Of a stretch of DNA of 31,451 nt, positions 1 through 8,305 are shown piece after piece. The first letter of the stretch is position 1, and the number at the start of each line of letters is the position of its first letter. The stretch spans positions 1 through 31,451 of the forward strand of contig JAEZLJ010000120.1 in assembly GCA_023415275.1 (NCBI GenBank), given 5' to 3'. Both the position numbers and the translations under genes were made by a program. Below the pieces are notes generated by a model. That model was given only the letters and a program-made list of their open reading frames with translations. It had not been told where the DNA came from and did not search any database. This DNA is from Bacteroidota bacterium. GTDB taxonomy: Bacteria; Bacteroidota; Bacteroidia; Chitinophagales; Chitinophagaceae.

Positions 1-831
1 GATCTCGGTGGTGGTAATGCTTTCATGACCCAGCATTTCCTGCACGGCTCTCAGGTCAGCTCCACCCTCTACTAAATGAGTGGCAAAGGAATGACGGAAT
101 GTATGGGGTGATATGTTTTTTTTGATGCCTGCTTTATTCACCAGGTCTTTGATGATGAGAAAGATCATGACCCGGGTTAGTCTTTTGCCTCTCCGGTTTA
201 GAAAAAGTATATCCTCTTCGCCTCTTTGTATAGATACATGCCTGCGCATGTTGAGGTAAATGGTAATGTATTTTATGGCACTGCTGCCTATGGGCACCAG
301 TCTTTCCTTATCTCCTTTACCAATTACTCTAATAAAGCCTACATCCAGGTAGAGTTGGGAAAGTTTGAGGTTCACTACCTCGCTCACACGTAATCCGCAG
401 CTATACATGGTCTCTATGATGGCCTTATTGCGGGTACCCTCCGGCACACTCAGGTCAATACTGGCTATGATACTTTCAATTTCTCCAAAGCTCAGGATAT
501 CCGGTAGGCTGCGTTTGAGCTTGGGGGCCTCCAATAGGGCAGTAGGGTCTTTAGTGCATATATCTTCCAGCAGGCAGTATTTATAAAAGGTGCGCAGTCC
601 TGAAATAATTCTTGCTTGTGAGCTTTGGGTCATTCCTAATTCTGCTATCCACTTTATGAATTGCTGTAGATCAGCAAGGTCTATTTCCGATGGATTCTTT
701 TTATGCTGCTGCGAAAGCAAAAAAGTGGTGAGCTTTTCAAGGTCAGCAAGATAGGCTTCAATAGAATTGGCGGCCAGCGAACGTTCTAATTGAAGGTATG
801 CTTTAAATCCTTTTTTATATGGTTCCCACAA
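1..831 (-). CDS. xerD: Tyrosine recombinase XerD, 3' end cut by the window edge
   Basis: Site-specific tyrosine recombinase, expected to act with XerC at dif to resolve chromosome dimers. 277 codons are visible. The N-terminal SAM-like core-binding domain covers about residues 1-95 (starts MWEPYKKGFKAYLQLERSL) and the catalytic domain follows. Visible catalytic residues are R148 (in CGLRVSE), K172 (in GKGDKERL), H243 and R246 (HTFRHSFATHL) and H269 (LGH). These numbers nearly equal those of E. coli XerD. The sequence stops at TTTEI, so the nucleophilic tyrosine would be the very next codon, outside the window; about 20 residues are missing. The start is a TTG at 829-831: an in-frame TAA lies five codons upstream with no ATG or GTG between, and the N-terminus aligns with family members. 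It lies 44 bp downstream of the lipoprotein gene on the same strand. XerC or another integrase is possible, but the N-terminus is typical of Bacteroidota XerD. Confidence 0.9.
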   Translation of the reverse strand, partial: MWEPYKKGFKAYLQLERSLAANSIEAYLADLEKLTTFLLSQQHKKNPSEIDLADLQQFIKWIAELGMTQSSQARIISGLRTFYKYCLLEDICTKDPTALLEAPKLKRSLPDILSFGEIESIIASIDLSVPEGTRNKAIIETMYSCGLRVSEVVNLKLSQLYLDVGFIRVIGKGDKERLVPIGSSAIKYITIYLNMRRHVSIQRGEEDILFLNRRGKRLTRVMIFLIIKDLVNKAGIKKNISPHTFRHSFATHLVEGGADLRAVQEMLGHESITTTEI

Positions 832-875
832 GATATTGTGATTTTACTATTTGGGAATTAGTTGTTGTAATGAAA

Positions 876-1523
876 CTACTTCAGGTCAATAGCTTTTTCA
901 ATGGGCACTTCCTGGCCATTTTTCAGCAGCTTCACATAAATCCTTTTATGCGTCACATTGATGGAGTCTACCACCTTGTGCAGGTCATTGAAATCAATAT
1001 CATAGGTTTCCTTGAAGGTCATCACTTCCTGGTTGCCTGAATTGATATCAGTGACATAAATAGATCCACGGTCTGTATAGGCGCGAAGGTCTGGTTCAAT
1101 GGAAAATTTAGCATCGAAGCTGTTTAAAGCGCCTGTGAATTTGCTGATGTTGTTAGCCTTATTGTAAGGCAGCTTTACCAGGAAACCACGGCCAGTGAGG
1201 CAATCATTAAAAGTAAGCCAGGCATAGCTGGTGTCTTTGAACACGCAGCTCAGCGCAGAAGGATTTAATCTTACTTCCTGGTTGGTCAGATCACTGAATG
1301 GCAATTGCCTGGTGATGGCCATTCCGGCATGTGTCCAGCTGATTGAATCAGGCTTGCAGTTTTTTAACGTGATATGTACGGTAGATTCAAAACGGTCATT
1401 TCCCTTAAAATGAAAAGAATCTGTTTTGCATGCGGTATCGCAAAAGGTTTTAGCAGTTTTTCCAGACTGATTGCAGGAGATAAAGAGAAATGAAGCGCCA
1501 ATGAACAGAAGTATTGATTTCAT
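876..1523 (-). CDS. Putative lipoprotein of unknown function
   Basis: Predicted 215-residue lipoprotein. The frame is open further upstream, to 1637, but the start at 1523 is chosen because it gives a clean lipoprotein signal: MKSILLFIGASFLFISC, with the lipobox cysteine at residue 17. The upstream extension is hydrophilic and unlike a signal. The mature part is rich in Lys, Asp and Ser with several Cys (CDTACKTD near the N-terminus) and appears beta-rich, but I recognise no family. It lies between yraN (117 bp upstream) and xerD (44 bp downstream) on the same strand, so it may share a transcript. It is likely anchored in the inner or outer membrane on the periplasmic side. No function can be assigned. 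Confidence 0.72.
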   Translation of the reverse strand: MKSILLFIGASFLFISCNQSGKTAKTFCDTACKTDSFHFKGNDRFESTVHITLKNCKPDSISWTHAGMAITRQLPFSDLTNQEVRLNPSALSCVFKDTSYAWLTFNDCLTGRGFLVKLPYNKANNISKFTGALNSFDAKFSIEPDLRAYTDRGSIYVTDINSGNQEVMTFKETYDIDFNDLHKVVDSINVTHKRIYVKLLKNGQEVPIEKAIDLK

Positions 1524-1640
1524 AAAGAAGTATTGAAACAAATGTAAGGCAGTTCCTTTCCTGTATGAAGTTTTGCAGGTATTATATTTCCTGGTGGGTG
1601 ATAAGGGTATTTGTTTAATTTTTATAACTGGTAGCAATTG

Positions 1641-1997
1641 CTATAAAAAAACATCCTCGATGAAAAAATATTCTTTGTCACTACCATTTACAATGTTGAT
1701 GGACAGAATATCAAAGCGGATATCCTTGTATTCTGGATGCTGATACAGAAATTCTTCCGCTCCATTTTTAATCGCATTAAACTTCTTTTTGGAGACATTT
1801 AGTTCCGGAAAGCCAAATTGGGTAGAGGAGCGCACCTTCACTTCTACCACGTGAAGTAATTGATCTTTTATGGCAATAATGTCCAGTTCATATTTTCCAT
1901 AGCGCCAGTTGCGGTGAAGAATGGCATATCCTTTTTCAACCAGCCAGTTCACAGCTAATTGTTCTCCTTCTTTGCCTAATTCTATATGCAGTGCCAT
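1641..1997 (-). CDS. YraN family (UPF0102) nuclease-like protein
   Basis: 118 residues, the usual length for the UPF0102/YraN family. The hallmark elements are present in order: GKEGEQLAVNWL near the N-terminus, the RNWRYGKYELDIIA segment, and VEVKVRSS. E37, D39 and the E52-V53-K54 triad form a PD-(D/E)xK nuclease-like active site, as in Holliday-junction-resolvase-like folds. The cellular role of YraN is poorly defined; a DNA repair or recombination role is inferred from the fold only. It is transcribed divergently from manA, with only 28 bp between the two start codons, so its promoter must overlap manA coding or promoter sequence. The lipoprotein gene and xerD follow on the same strand. 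Confidence 0.88.
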   Translation of the reverse strand: MALHIELGKEGEQLAVNWLVEKGYAILHRNWRYGKYELDIIAIKDQLLHVVEVKVRSSTQFGFPELNVSKKKFNAIKNGAEEFLYQHPEYKDIRFDILSINIVNGSDKEYFFIEDVFL

Positions 1998-2025
1998 ATC
2001 TTTATCAAAATAAAAATATTTTACA

Positions 2026-3228
2026 TTGATCGATCATTTATTTAAGATAAAAGGAGTAGTGCAGCATTATTCCTGGGGTGGATATGATTATATTCCGGAT
2101 TTACTTGGCATTGAAAACAAAGACCATCAACCATTTGCAGAATACTGGCTCGGTGCTCATCCCAATCATCCTTCTAAGATTGGAGCTGGCGAACTAACCC
2201 TCTCAGAACTGATACGTCAACAACCTGCATCGCTTTTGGGAAAGGCTGTCAGTGAGCAATTTTCTTCACTTCCTTTCTTATTTAAAATACTGGATGTAAG
2301 ACAAATGCTTTCCATCCAGGTACATCCCAGTAAAGAATCGGCTATAAAAGAATTTGCTCTTGAGAATGAGAATGGAATTCCTGTAAATGCTCCCAACCGT
2401 AATTATAAAGATGAGAATCATAAGCCCGAATTAATGGTGGCCCTTGGTGATTTCTGGTTACTGCATGGTTTTAAAAGCGAGGCAAAGCTAAAAGAGGTAC
2501 TGCTGCAAAAACCTGGTTTTCATTCCCTTTTAAAATTATTTGGAGAGCATGATTACAGGGCATTGTATGAAGAGGTGATGACCATGGACCAGGAAATGGT
2601 GGATAGTATTTTAGGTCCTGTATTGGAACCCTTGATACCCAGGTATAATAGTGGGCAATTTGACAAAGGGTCTGAAGATTTTTGGGCTGCCAGAGCGGTC
2701 TCCACTTTTTGCAAGAATGGACATTATGATCGTGGGATATTTTCCATTTATTTTTTTAACCTGGTCCATCTTAAAAAGGGCGAGGGAATATTTCAACCGC
2801 AGGGTATGCCACATGCTTACCTGGAAGGACAAAATGTAGAGGTGATGGCCAATTCTGACAATGTATTGAGGGCGGGATTGACAGATAAGCATATTGATGT
2901 GAAAGAACTCCTCAAGCATGTAGATTTTAGGGCTACTTTCCCCGATATATTAAAAGCAAAGAGTGATTTTTCAAATACCTATCATAGTCCGGCCCGGGAA
3001 TTTGAACTACATGCTTACCGGTTTAATGGTCAACAGGAACAGGTAGTTGCTCATTCACCTGAAATATGGTTTCTCCTATCAGGCTCCGCCAGGGTAAAAA
3101 GTAATGATATAAAATTAGAATTGAACAAGGGCGAAGCAGTTTTCCTGGCTCCTGAAGCAGGGTTGTCCATAGATTCCGACCATGGTGAGCTATTTCGTTG
3201 TATTGTACCCATGGAAGTAAAAAACTAA
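2026..3228 (+). CDS. manA: Mannose-6-phosphate isomerase, class I
   Basis: Interconverts fructose-6-phosphate and mannose-6-phosphate in the cytoplasm, feeding GDP-mannose and surface polysaccharide synthesis or mannose use. The protein has 400 residues. The type I PMI signature is complete: QHYSWGG near the N-terminus, then zinc ligands Q98 and H100 in IQVHPSKESA, E135 in ENHKPELMVAL, and H263 in PQGMPHAYLEGQNVEVMANS. R282 (NVLRAGLTDKHIDV) is the conserved active-site arginine. The start codon is TTG: an in-frame TAA lies five codons upstream and the first internal Met is near residue 94, inside the conserved core. The TTG start gives the usual N-terminus. No Shine-Dalgarno sequence is seen. 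It is divergent from yraN with 28 bp between starts. Confidence 0.95.
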   Translation: MIDHLFKIKGVVQHYSWGGYDYIPDLLGIENKDHQPFAEYWLGAHPNHPSKIGAGELTLSELIRQQPASLLGKAVSEQFSSLPFLFKILDVRQMLSIQVHPSKESAIKEFALENENGIPVNAPNRNYKDENHKPELMVALGDFWLLHGFKSEAKLKEVLLQKPGFHSLLKLFGEHDYRALYEEVMTMDQEMVDSILGPVLEPLIPRYNSGQFDKGSEDFWAARAVSTFCKNGHYDRGIFSIYFFNLVHLKKGEGIFQPQGMPHAYLEGQNVEVMANSDNVLRAGLTDKHIDVKELLKHVDFRATFPDILKAKSDFSNTYHSPAREFELHAYRFNGQQEQVVAHSPEIWFLLSGSARVKSNDIKLELNKGEAVFLAPEAGLSIDSDHGELFRCIVPMEVKN

Positions 3229-3249
3229 AGTATGTACCAATTCTTCCTT

Positions 3250-3257
3250 TATTTTTG
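3250..3257 (+). promoter_or_regulatory. Bacteroidota-type -7 element upstream of the small membrane protein gene
   Basis: TATTTTTG matches the Bacteroidota sigma consensus TAnnTTTG. It lies 21 bp before the ATG at 3279, which would give a 5' leader of about 15 nt. I see no TTTG at the expected -33 distance, so the call is moderate. Confidence 0.4.
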
Positions 3258-3278
3258 TTCCTCTCAAATTGAAATGAA

Positions 3279-3875
3279 ATGAAATTGAATAAATCGGTTT
3301 TGATAGCATTCGGCTTGTTAATACTTTCAGCCTCGTTGTACCGGGCCTGGCCGGGTCGTCCTTTTGGTTTTGCCCCACAGATGGCCATGGCATTATTTGC
3401 CGGATCTATGATAAAGGATAAAAGGTGGGCCTTTATTCTGCCGCTTTTATCCATGCTGCTTTCAGATGCTTTATACCAGGTTCTATTTATAAACGGTCTC
3501 ACTGAGATCGAAGGCTTTTACACAGGCCAATGGGTAAACTACCTGTTGATTGGCGGGCTTACAGTTTTTGGCTTCCTGCTTAAGAAGATATCTGTGTTAA
3601 GAGTGACCATGTTCTCATTGGCAGGCTCCATATTATTTTTCCTGGCATCCAACTTCATGGTTTGGTTTGGTGGAGGCGGATTAGGAAGGCCTAAAACGCT
3701 TGACGGATTGATGATGTGTTATTATGATGGCCTGGCATTCTTCAGGGATTATGGCCTTGTGCATGGATTTTATGGCAACCTGTTCATAGGTGACCTTTTC
3801 TTCTGTGGAATTTTGTTTGGTGCCTATTCCCTGATACATCGAACGATACTAACTCCTAAACATCAATTGGCTTAA
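3279..3875 (+). CDS. Integral membrane protein, DUF6580-like
   Basis: 198 residues with about five or six hydrophobic spans. The N-terminal pattern is a first helix, a RPFGFAPQMAMALFAG segment, and a polar SMIKDKR turn. This resembles DUF6580 membrane proteins, which look like small-molecule ECF transporter S-components; the assignment rests on my recollection of the family pattern. A FMVWFGGGGLGRP loop follows around residues 125-140 and is also typical. No substrate can be named. A second ATG (3274) five bases upstream is out of frame and stops after two codons. The gene follows manA by 50 bp with a possible promoter of its own and ends at a strong terminator. Confidence 0.72.
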   Translation: MKLNKSVLIAFGLLILSASLYRAWPGRPFGFAPQMAMALFAGSMIKDKRWAFILPLLSMLLSDALYQVLFINGLTEIEGFYTGQWVNYLLIGGLTVFGFLLKKISVLRVTMFSLAGSILFFLASNFMVWFGGGGLGRPKTLDGLMMCYYDGLAFFRDYGLVHGFYGNLFIGDLFFCGILFGAYSLIHRTILTPKHQLA

Positions 3876-3881
3876 ATAATT

Positions 3882-3905
3882 AACCCCGCTTCGGCGGGGT
3901 TTTTA
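3882..3905 (+). terminator. Intrinsic terminator with UUCG tetraloop
   Basis: The stem CCCCGC/GCGGGG (3884-3889 with 3894-3899) is closed by a TTCG loop and extended by A-T pairs. A T-run follows from 3900. It ends the plus-strand membrane-protein gene. Because rnhA ends immediately beyond it on the other strand, it may stop both convergent transcripts, though the minus-strand T-run is weaker. Confidence 0.85.
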
Positions 3906-4382
3906 TTATAATACCAGGCTTCCCGGGTCCATTTCATATCCTTTGTCTATATCCAGGTTTTTACCATCAGCCGCTGTAGTGGCTAATTCATCGCACCGGT
4001 TGTTGTAGGGATTATCGGCATGGCCTTTTACCCACACAAATTTGAGTTTGTGCCTGGTGGACAGATCATAAAACCTTACCCAAAGATCTTTATTCTTCTT
4101 TCCCTTGGCAAAGTTGGTAGCCAGCCATTTATTCAGCCATCCTTCCTTTACGGCCTTCACCACATACTGGCTGTCGGAATAGATGGTAATATTTAAACCT
4201 GTTTTTTTCATAGCTTCCAAACCAGCAATGACAGCCATCAGCTCCATACGGTTGTTGGTGGTCTTTCTGTAGCCATGGGATAATTCTTTGGTCCTTTGTC
4301 CTGCCATCAATATGGTTCCATATCCTCCCGGACCCGGATTCCCCCTTGAGGAACCATCTGTGTACATAATTACATCCTGCAT
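3906..4382 (-). CDS. rnhA: Ribonuclease HI
   Basis: Degrades the RNA strand of RNA-DNA hybrids in the cytoplasm (R-loops, Okazaki primers). The 158-residue length matches E. coli RNase HI. Catalytic acidic residues are D9 in YTDGSSRGNPGPGGYG, E47 in NNRMELMAV, D70 in IYSDSQYVV and D131 in NRCDELA. The helper histidine is H121 in WVKGHADNP. The basic loop NFAKGKKNKDLW corresponds to the hybrid-binding handle. It lies downstream of the acyl-CoA carboxylase gene on the same strand with 71 bp between, and its stop abuts the terminator shared with the convergent gene. Confidence 0.96.
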   Translation of the reverse strand: MQDVIMYTDGSSRGNPGPGGYGTILMAGQRTKELSHGYRKTTNNRMELMAVIAGLEAMKKTGLNITIYSDSQYVVKAVKEGWLNKWLATNFAKGKKNKDLWVRFYDLSTRHKLKFVWVKGHADNPYNNRCDELATTAADGKNLDIDKGYEMDPGSLVL

Positions 4383-4453
4383 ATTATAACTAATGGGATC
4401 ATATCCCTACAATTGGATTTACTAATTTGGTTGGGCAAAGTTCATATTATGAA

Positions 4454-6085
4454 CTACACCTGGAACACACCTGTTTTGAATTCATTGATATGTGGCTGAT
4501 GATTGGCTGCATGAATACCTTCCGAGATCGCCGTCCTGGTTTGTAGCGGATCTATGATATCATCTACCCACAACCTGGCCGCTGCATAATAGGGGCTGGT
4601 TTGTTTTTCATACTTTTCCCTGATCTCGTTCAACAATGTACTTTCCTTTTCAGCGGTGATGGTCTCACCTTTGGCTTTTAAAGAAGCCACCTGTATTTGT
4701 AATAAGGTTTTTGCTGCCTGTTCGCCACCCATTACTGCAATGCGTGCGGTGGGCCAGGCATAAATAAAACGTGGATCATACGCCTTCCCGCACATAGCAT
4801 AATTGCCTGCCCCGTAAGAGTTACCAACAATGATGGTGATTTTGGGCACCACGGAATTGGCTACAGCATTTACCAGCTTGGCGCCATCTTTAATAATGCC
4901 TGCATGTTCACTCCGGCTGCCTACCATAAATCCTGTGACGTCCTGTAAAAAAACAAGAGGGATCTTTTTTTGGTTGCAATTCATAATAAACCGGGCCGCC
5001 TTATCAGCACTGTCATTATAAATAACGCCACCCATTTGCATTTCGCCCTTTTTATTCTTTACGATCTTTCGTTGGTTGGCTACGATGCCTACCGCCCAAC
5101 CGTCAATGCGCGCATAACCACATAAAATGGTTTTACCATAGTCTTCCTTGTATTGGTCAAATACAGAATCATCGACAATTCTTTCAATGATGTCCACCAT
5201 GTCGTAAGAACGCGTATTGTCAGCAGGAAACAATGTATAGATATCAGCCGGATCTTTTAGAGGAGGTCTCGATTCTGAACGATCGAAGCCTGCCTGGCGT
5301 CCATCACCTATTTTATCAATGATACGTTTCACCTGGTCCAGGCAGGCTTCTTCGGTATCAAATTTATAATCTGCAATGCCGGAAATTTCAGTATGTGTTA
5401 CGGCACCGCCTAATGTTTCAATATCCACTTCTTCGCCAATGGCAGCCTTCACCAGGTAAGGCCCGGCCAGGAAGATAGAGCCAGCACCATTCACCATCAA
5501 TACTTCATCACTCATGATAGGTAGGTAGGCCCCGCCTGCTACACAGGCACCCATTACAGCTGCTATCTGTATGATGCCCTTAGCACTCATTTGGGCATTG
5601 TTATAAAACACTCGGCCAAAATGCTCTTTGTCAGGAAAGATCTCATCCTGCATGGGCAGGAAAACGCCCGCGCTGTCAACAAGGTAAATAATGGGCAGGT
5701 TGTTCTGCAGGGCGATCTCCTGAAGCCGCAGGTTTTTTTTGCCTGTGATAGGAAACCAGGCACCTGCCTTAACCGTTTGATCATTCGCCACTACGATACA
5801 TTGTTTGCCTGATATATATCCAATGCCGGCTACGGTTCCAGCTGCAGGGCAGCCACCTTGTTCTTCATACATTTCATATCCGGCAAATGCACCGATCTCA
5901 ACAAATGGACAATCTTTATCAAGTAAATAGGCTATTCTTTCCCTGGCGGTTAATTTCCCTTTTTCTTTTTGTTTTGCAACAGCTTTTTTTCCGCCTCCTT
6001 CAAAGATCACCGATAAGCGCTGTTGCCTTTTTTCAAGAAGGGTTTCCATAGATTTCATAGCAGTGGGCATATCGTTAGTGCTCAT
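4454..6085 (-). CDS. Acyl-CoA carboxylase beta (carboxyltransferase) subunit
   Basis: Transfers carboxyl from carboxybiotin to an acyl-CoA. The 543 residues match methylcrotonyl-CoA carboxylase beta-type enzymes more than propionyl-CoA carboxylase, judging by KLTARERIAYLLD, FAGYEMYEEQ, LVDSAGVFLPMQDEIFPD and GACVAGGAYLPIMSDE. The C-terminal half has the second crotonase core with DVTGFMVGSRSEHAG and GNSYGAGNYAMCGKAYDPRF. These glycine pairs form the oxyanion holes. No biotin carboxylase/BCCP subunit lies nearby, so the partner is encoded elsewhere and the acyl substrate (methylcrotonyl-, geranyl- or propionyl-CoA) is uncertain. The start at 6085 is adopted, but internal Met codons at residues 6, 10 and 13 are alternatives: a possible -7 element sits only 6 bp before the first ATG. 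Confidence 0.9.
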   Translation of the reverse strand: MSTNDMPTAMKSMETLLEKRQQRLSVIFEGGGKKAVAKQKEKGKLTARERIAYLLDKDCPFVEIGAFAGYEMYEEQGGCPAAGTVAGIGYISGKQCIVVANDQTVKAGAWFPITGKKNLRLQEIALQNNLPIIYLVDSAGVFLPMQDEIFPDKEHFGRVFYNNAQMSAKGIIQIAAVMGACVAGGAYLPIMSDEVLMVNGAGSIFLAGPYLVKAAIGEEVDIETLGGAVTHTEISGIADYKFDTEEACLDQVKRIIDKIGDGRQAGFDRSESRPPLKDPADIYTLFPADNTRSYDMVDIIERIVDDSVFDQYKEDYGKTILCGYARIDGWAVGIVANQRKIVKNKKGEMQMGGVIYNDSADKAARFIMNCNQKKIPLVFLQDVTGFMVGSRSEHAGIIKDGAKLVNAVANSVVPKITIIVGNSYGAGNYAMCGKAYDPRFIYAWPTARIAVMGGEQAAKTLLQIQVASLKAKGETITAEKESTLLNEIREKYEKQTSPYYAAARLWVDDIIDPLQTRTAISEGIHAANHQPHINEFKTGVFQV

Positions 6086-6090
6086 AAAAA

Positions 6091-6098
6091 CAAAGATA
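6091..6098 (-). promoter_or_regulatory. Bacteroidota-type -7 element for the acyl-CoA carboxylase gene
   Basis: On the minus strand the sequence reads TATCTTTG, an exact TAnnTTTG match. It ends 5 bp before the annotated ATG. If it is used, the transcript is nearly leaderless, or translation really begins at a downstream Met. No clear -33 TTTG is seen. Confidence 0.4.
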
Positions 6099-6164
6099 GG
6101 AGTAGAAAAATGAGCTAATAGCCTATTTTCGCGAAGTTTGACTTAAATTCATCCAATAACAGGA

Positions 6165-6746
6165 ATGCCCTTAACATTTGAACCTACTTCCGTTTACCTT
6201 AAGAAGGAAACGGCAGAACGTCATTCAGACGTTGAAAAAACATTGAATCCGTTTATAGCAAATATTCAATCCTTTGATGATTATGCGTTGCTGCTCAAAA
6301 TCTTTTATGGATTTTTTTATCCCCTGCAAAAAAATATCAGCCAGGTTTTAACCGATGCTGATCTATCTGATATACATGATAGAAAACTTTCCTCGTTTAT
6401 ACCGGAAGACTTGCATGCTATAGGCCAACCGGTTTCTGATTTGCCTATATGCCAGGCACTTCCAACCATTGTCAATAAGGCATATGCATTTGGGTGTCTA
6501 TATGTTTTAGAAGGTTCTTCACTTGGAGGTCGTGTTATCAAAAAATGGTTGCAATCAAATTCCTTTATCAGTTTACAGGATGAGCAGATCAGTTTTTTTG
6601 ATGGGTATAAAGATCAAACTGGTGCTAAATGGAAATTGTTCCTGGAGGCCCTCAATCTCCAGGAAGATATTGACAATGTTATAAATGGCGCGAATGAAAC
6701 CTTTCATTTATTTGAAAACTGGATTAATAAAACACCCACATGCTAA
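6165..6746 (+). CDS. bphO: Biliverdin-producing heme oxygenase (BphO type)
   Basis: Cleaves heme to biliverdin IXalpha, iron and CO, supplying the chromophore for the overlapping phytochrome gene. The protein has 193 residues, normal for bacterial heme oxygenases. The proximal heme ligand is H20 in ETAERHSDVE near the N-terminus. The distal helix with its glycine-rich kink is GCLYVLEGSSLGGRVIKKW. The all-helical pattern and the FYGFFYPLQ segment also fit the family. Its stop overlaps the start of the phytochrome gene by 7 bp, so the two are probably translationally coupled. It is divergent from the acyl-CoA carboxylase gene with a 79 bp intergenic region that must hold both promoters. Confidence 0.9.
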   Translation: MPLTFEPTSVYLKKETAERHSDVEKTLNPFIANIQSFDDYALLLKIFYGFFYPLQKNISQVLTDADLSDIHDRKLSSFIPEDLHAIGQPVSDLPICQALPTIVNKAYAFGCLYVLEGSSLGGRVIKKWLQSNSFISLQDEQISFFDGYKDQTGAKWKLFLEALNLQEDIDNVINGANETFHLFENWINKTPTC

Positions 6747-8254
6747 CTATAAAACAAACGGAAGCTGAATTTTGTGGTAAGGTGCCTCTTCATCAAACCA
6801 ACCTTATACAACCCCACGGTTACTTACTGGTTATAGATACACAAAACTTTACCATACTACAGGCTAGTGATAACGTAGAGGAGCTTTTGGAAAAACCGGC
6901 CAAAGAAGTAATTGGTTCCCCGCTTCAAAATTATGTCTCTGAAAGTGATTTGCTGGATGTAAAACATAGATTTACTTATTCTGGAAATGAGGGGATACCC
7001 TTTATTTTCTCTTTCCATTCCGGTGAAAGATTAGCAGTAATAAAATTTCATGAGTCCTATTTTATTTTAGAGGTGGACCTGGAAGTCAGGTCTTTTCAGA
7101 AGACCACTTCTTTTATTACTGTGTACCAGGAGTTGAAATATATAATGGCTGCTATTGAAAAGACAACTTCAGTAAATGAAGCCTGCCTTATAGCTATACA
7201 GGAATTGAAGCGTGTGTCAGGATTTGATAAAATCATGGTTTACAGCTTTGATGAAGAGTGGAATGGAGATGTGATAGCAGAGGTCATGGAAGAGGGAATG
7301 GACAGTTACCTTGGATTAAAATTTCCAGCCTCCGATATTCCACAACAAGCCCGCGCATTGTACCAGAAAATGCCTTACAGGTTGATACCTAATATCAATT
7401 ACACACCTGTAAAACTATATCCTGTTATTAATCCGAAAGTCAATGGGTTTACAGATCTTTCTGAATCCAATTTAAGAAGTGTAGCAGGTGTTCACCTTGA
7501 GTATTTGGCCAATATGAAGGTAAAGGCTTCCATGTCTACGCGAATTATGGAAAATGGAAAGCTGTGGGGATTAATGGCATGCCATCACCGTACGGCACAT
7601 TACCTGTCCTTTGAGCTTTGTTCATTATTTGAATTGGTAGGAAACGTTCTTTCTTCCAGGATACATTCCCTGGGTGCCCAGGATGTTTTCCAGTACAAAA
7701 CCGGGATGCAGGAAAAACAGGTAGAATTGCTGGAAGATGTATATAAAGAGTCTGATATATTTAAGGCTTTGGATAAAAATGAATCATCTGTTTTAAATCT
7801 TTTGAGTGCGGATGGAGTTGTTATTATACTAAATGGGCAAATGATCGCCTATGGTAAAGTGCCGGGTACAGAGGAAGTGAAAGAATTGGTGTACTGGTTG
7901 CGATCAAGGAATGTGAATAAGACCTATCATGAGCAGGGTTTGTCATTTGAATTTGAACCCGCATCATCGTATTCTGATAAAGCAAGTGGGTTGCTGGTAC
8001 TCCCCATCCAGGCTGAAAAGGGGAATTATATCCTTGCCTTCAGACCAGAGAAAAGAAGAAAAGTGAATTGGGGAGGAAATCCTAATGAAGCTATAAATTT
8101 TGAACCTGGCGGTAAGCAATACCATCCCAGGGCATCCTTTAAAATCTGGCAGGAAAACGTTGATAAAAAAGCACTTCCGTGGCAGGAGCCGGAGTTGGAA
8201 GTGGCTGAAACATTTAGAAATTTTGTTATGGACTATGCTTTAAACAAAATGTAA
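6740..8254 (+). CDS. bphP: Bacteriophytochrome photosensory module without output domain
   Basis: Red/far-red photoreceptor with PAS (about 15-125), GAF (about 130-315) and PHY (about 325-500) domains. The biliverdin-attaching cysteine is C12 in AEFCGK. The GAF pocket has Y168, PASDIP at 196-201 with key D199, H252 in HLEYLANM, and the 282-283 His pair in LMACHHR. The PHY tongue carries WGGNP (444-448) and PRASF (463-467). All chromophore and signalling residues I looked for are present, so photochemistry should be intact. The protein ends right after the PHY domain at residue 504. There is no histidine kinase, GGDEF or other effector, unlike the classical 720-750-residue kinase form. Its start overlaps bphO by 7 bp, and a large CheB-CheR-PAS-histidine kinase gene starts 51 bp downstream, so its output is probably in trans. 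Confidence 0.93.
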   Translation: MLTIKQTEAEFCGKVPLHQTNLIQPHGYLLVIDTQNFTILQASDNVEELLEKPAKEVIGSPLQNYVSESDLLDVKHRFTYSGNEGIPFIFSFHSGERLAVIKFHESYFILEVDLEVRSFQKTTSFITVYQELKYIMAAIEKTTSVNEACLIAIQELKRVSGFDKIMVYSFDEEWNGDVIAEVMEEGMDSYLGLKFPASDIPQQARALYQKMPYRLIPNINYTPVKLYPVINPKVNGFTDLSESNLRSVAGVHLEYLANMKVKASMSTRIMENGKLWGLMACHHRTAHYLSFELCSLFELVGNVLSSRIHSLGAQDVFQYKTGMQEKQVELLEDVYKESDIFKALDKNESSVLNLLSADGVVIILNGQMIAYGKVPGTEEVKELVYWLRSRNVNKTYHEQGLSFEFEPASSYSDKASGLLVLPIQAEKGNYILAFRPEKRRKVNWGGNPNEAINFEPGGKQYHPRASFKIWQENVDKKALPWQEPELEVAETFRNFVMDYALNKM

Positions 8255-8305
8255 AGTTCATATAGTCGTATTTTTTGGCAAAACATTGGTAATAGATCCT
8301 AATTA

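Noticed and set aside
1524..1637. N-terminal extension of the lipoprotein frame
   Set aside because: Using it would bury the lipoprotein signal and cysteine in the middle of the protein; the internal ATG at 1523 gives a proper signal peptide.
4440..4454. Inverted repeat GTTCAT-ATT-ATGAAC between the acyl-CoA carboxylase gene and rnhA
   Set aside because: Six-base arms in AT-rich DNA occur often by chance and there is no second copy or known operator match.
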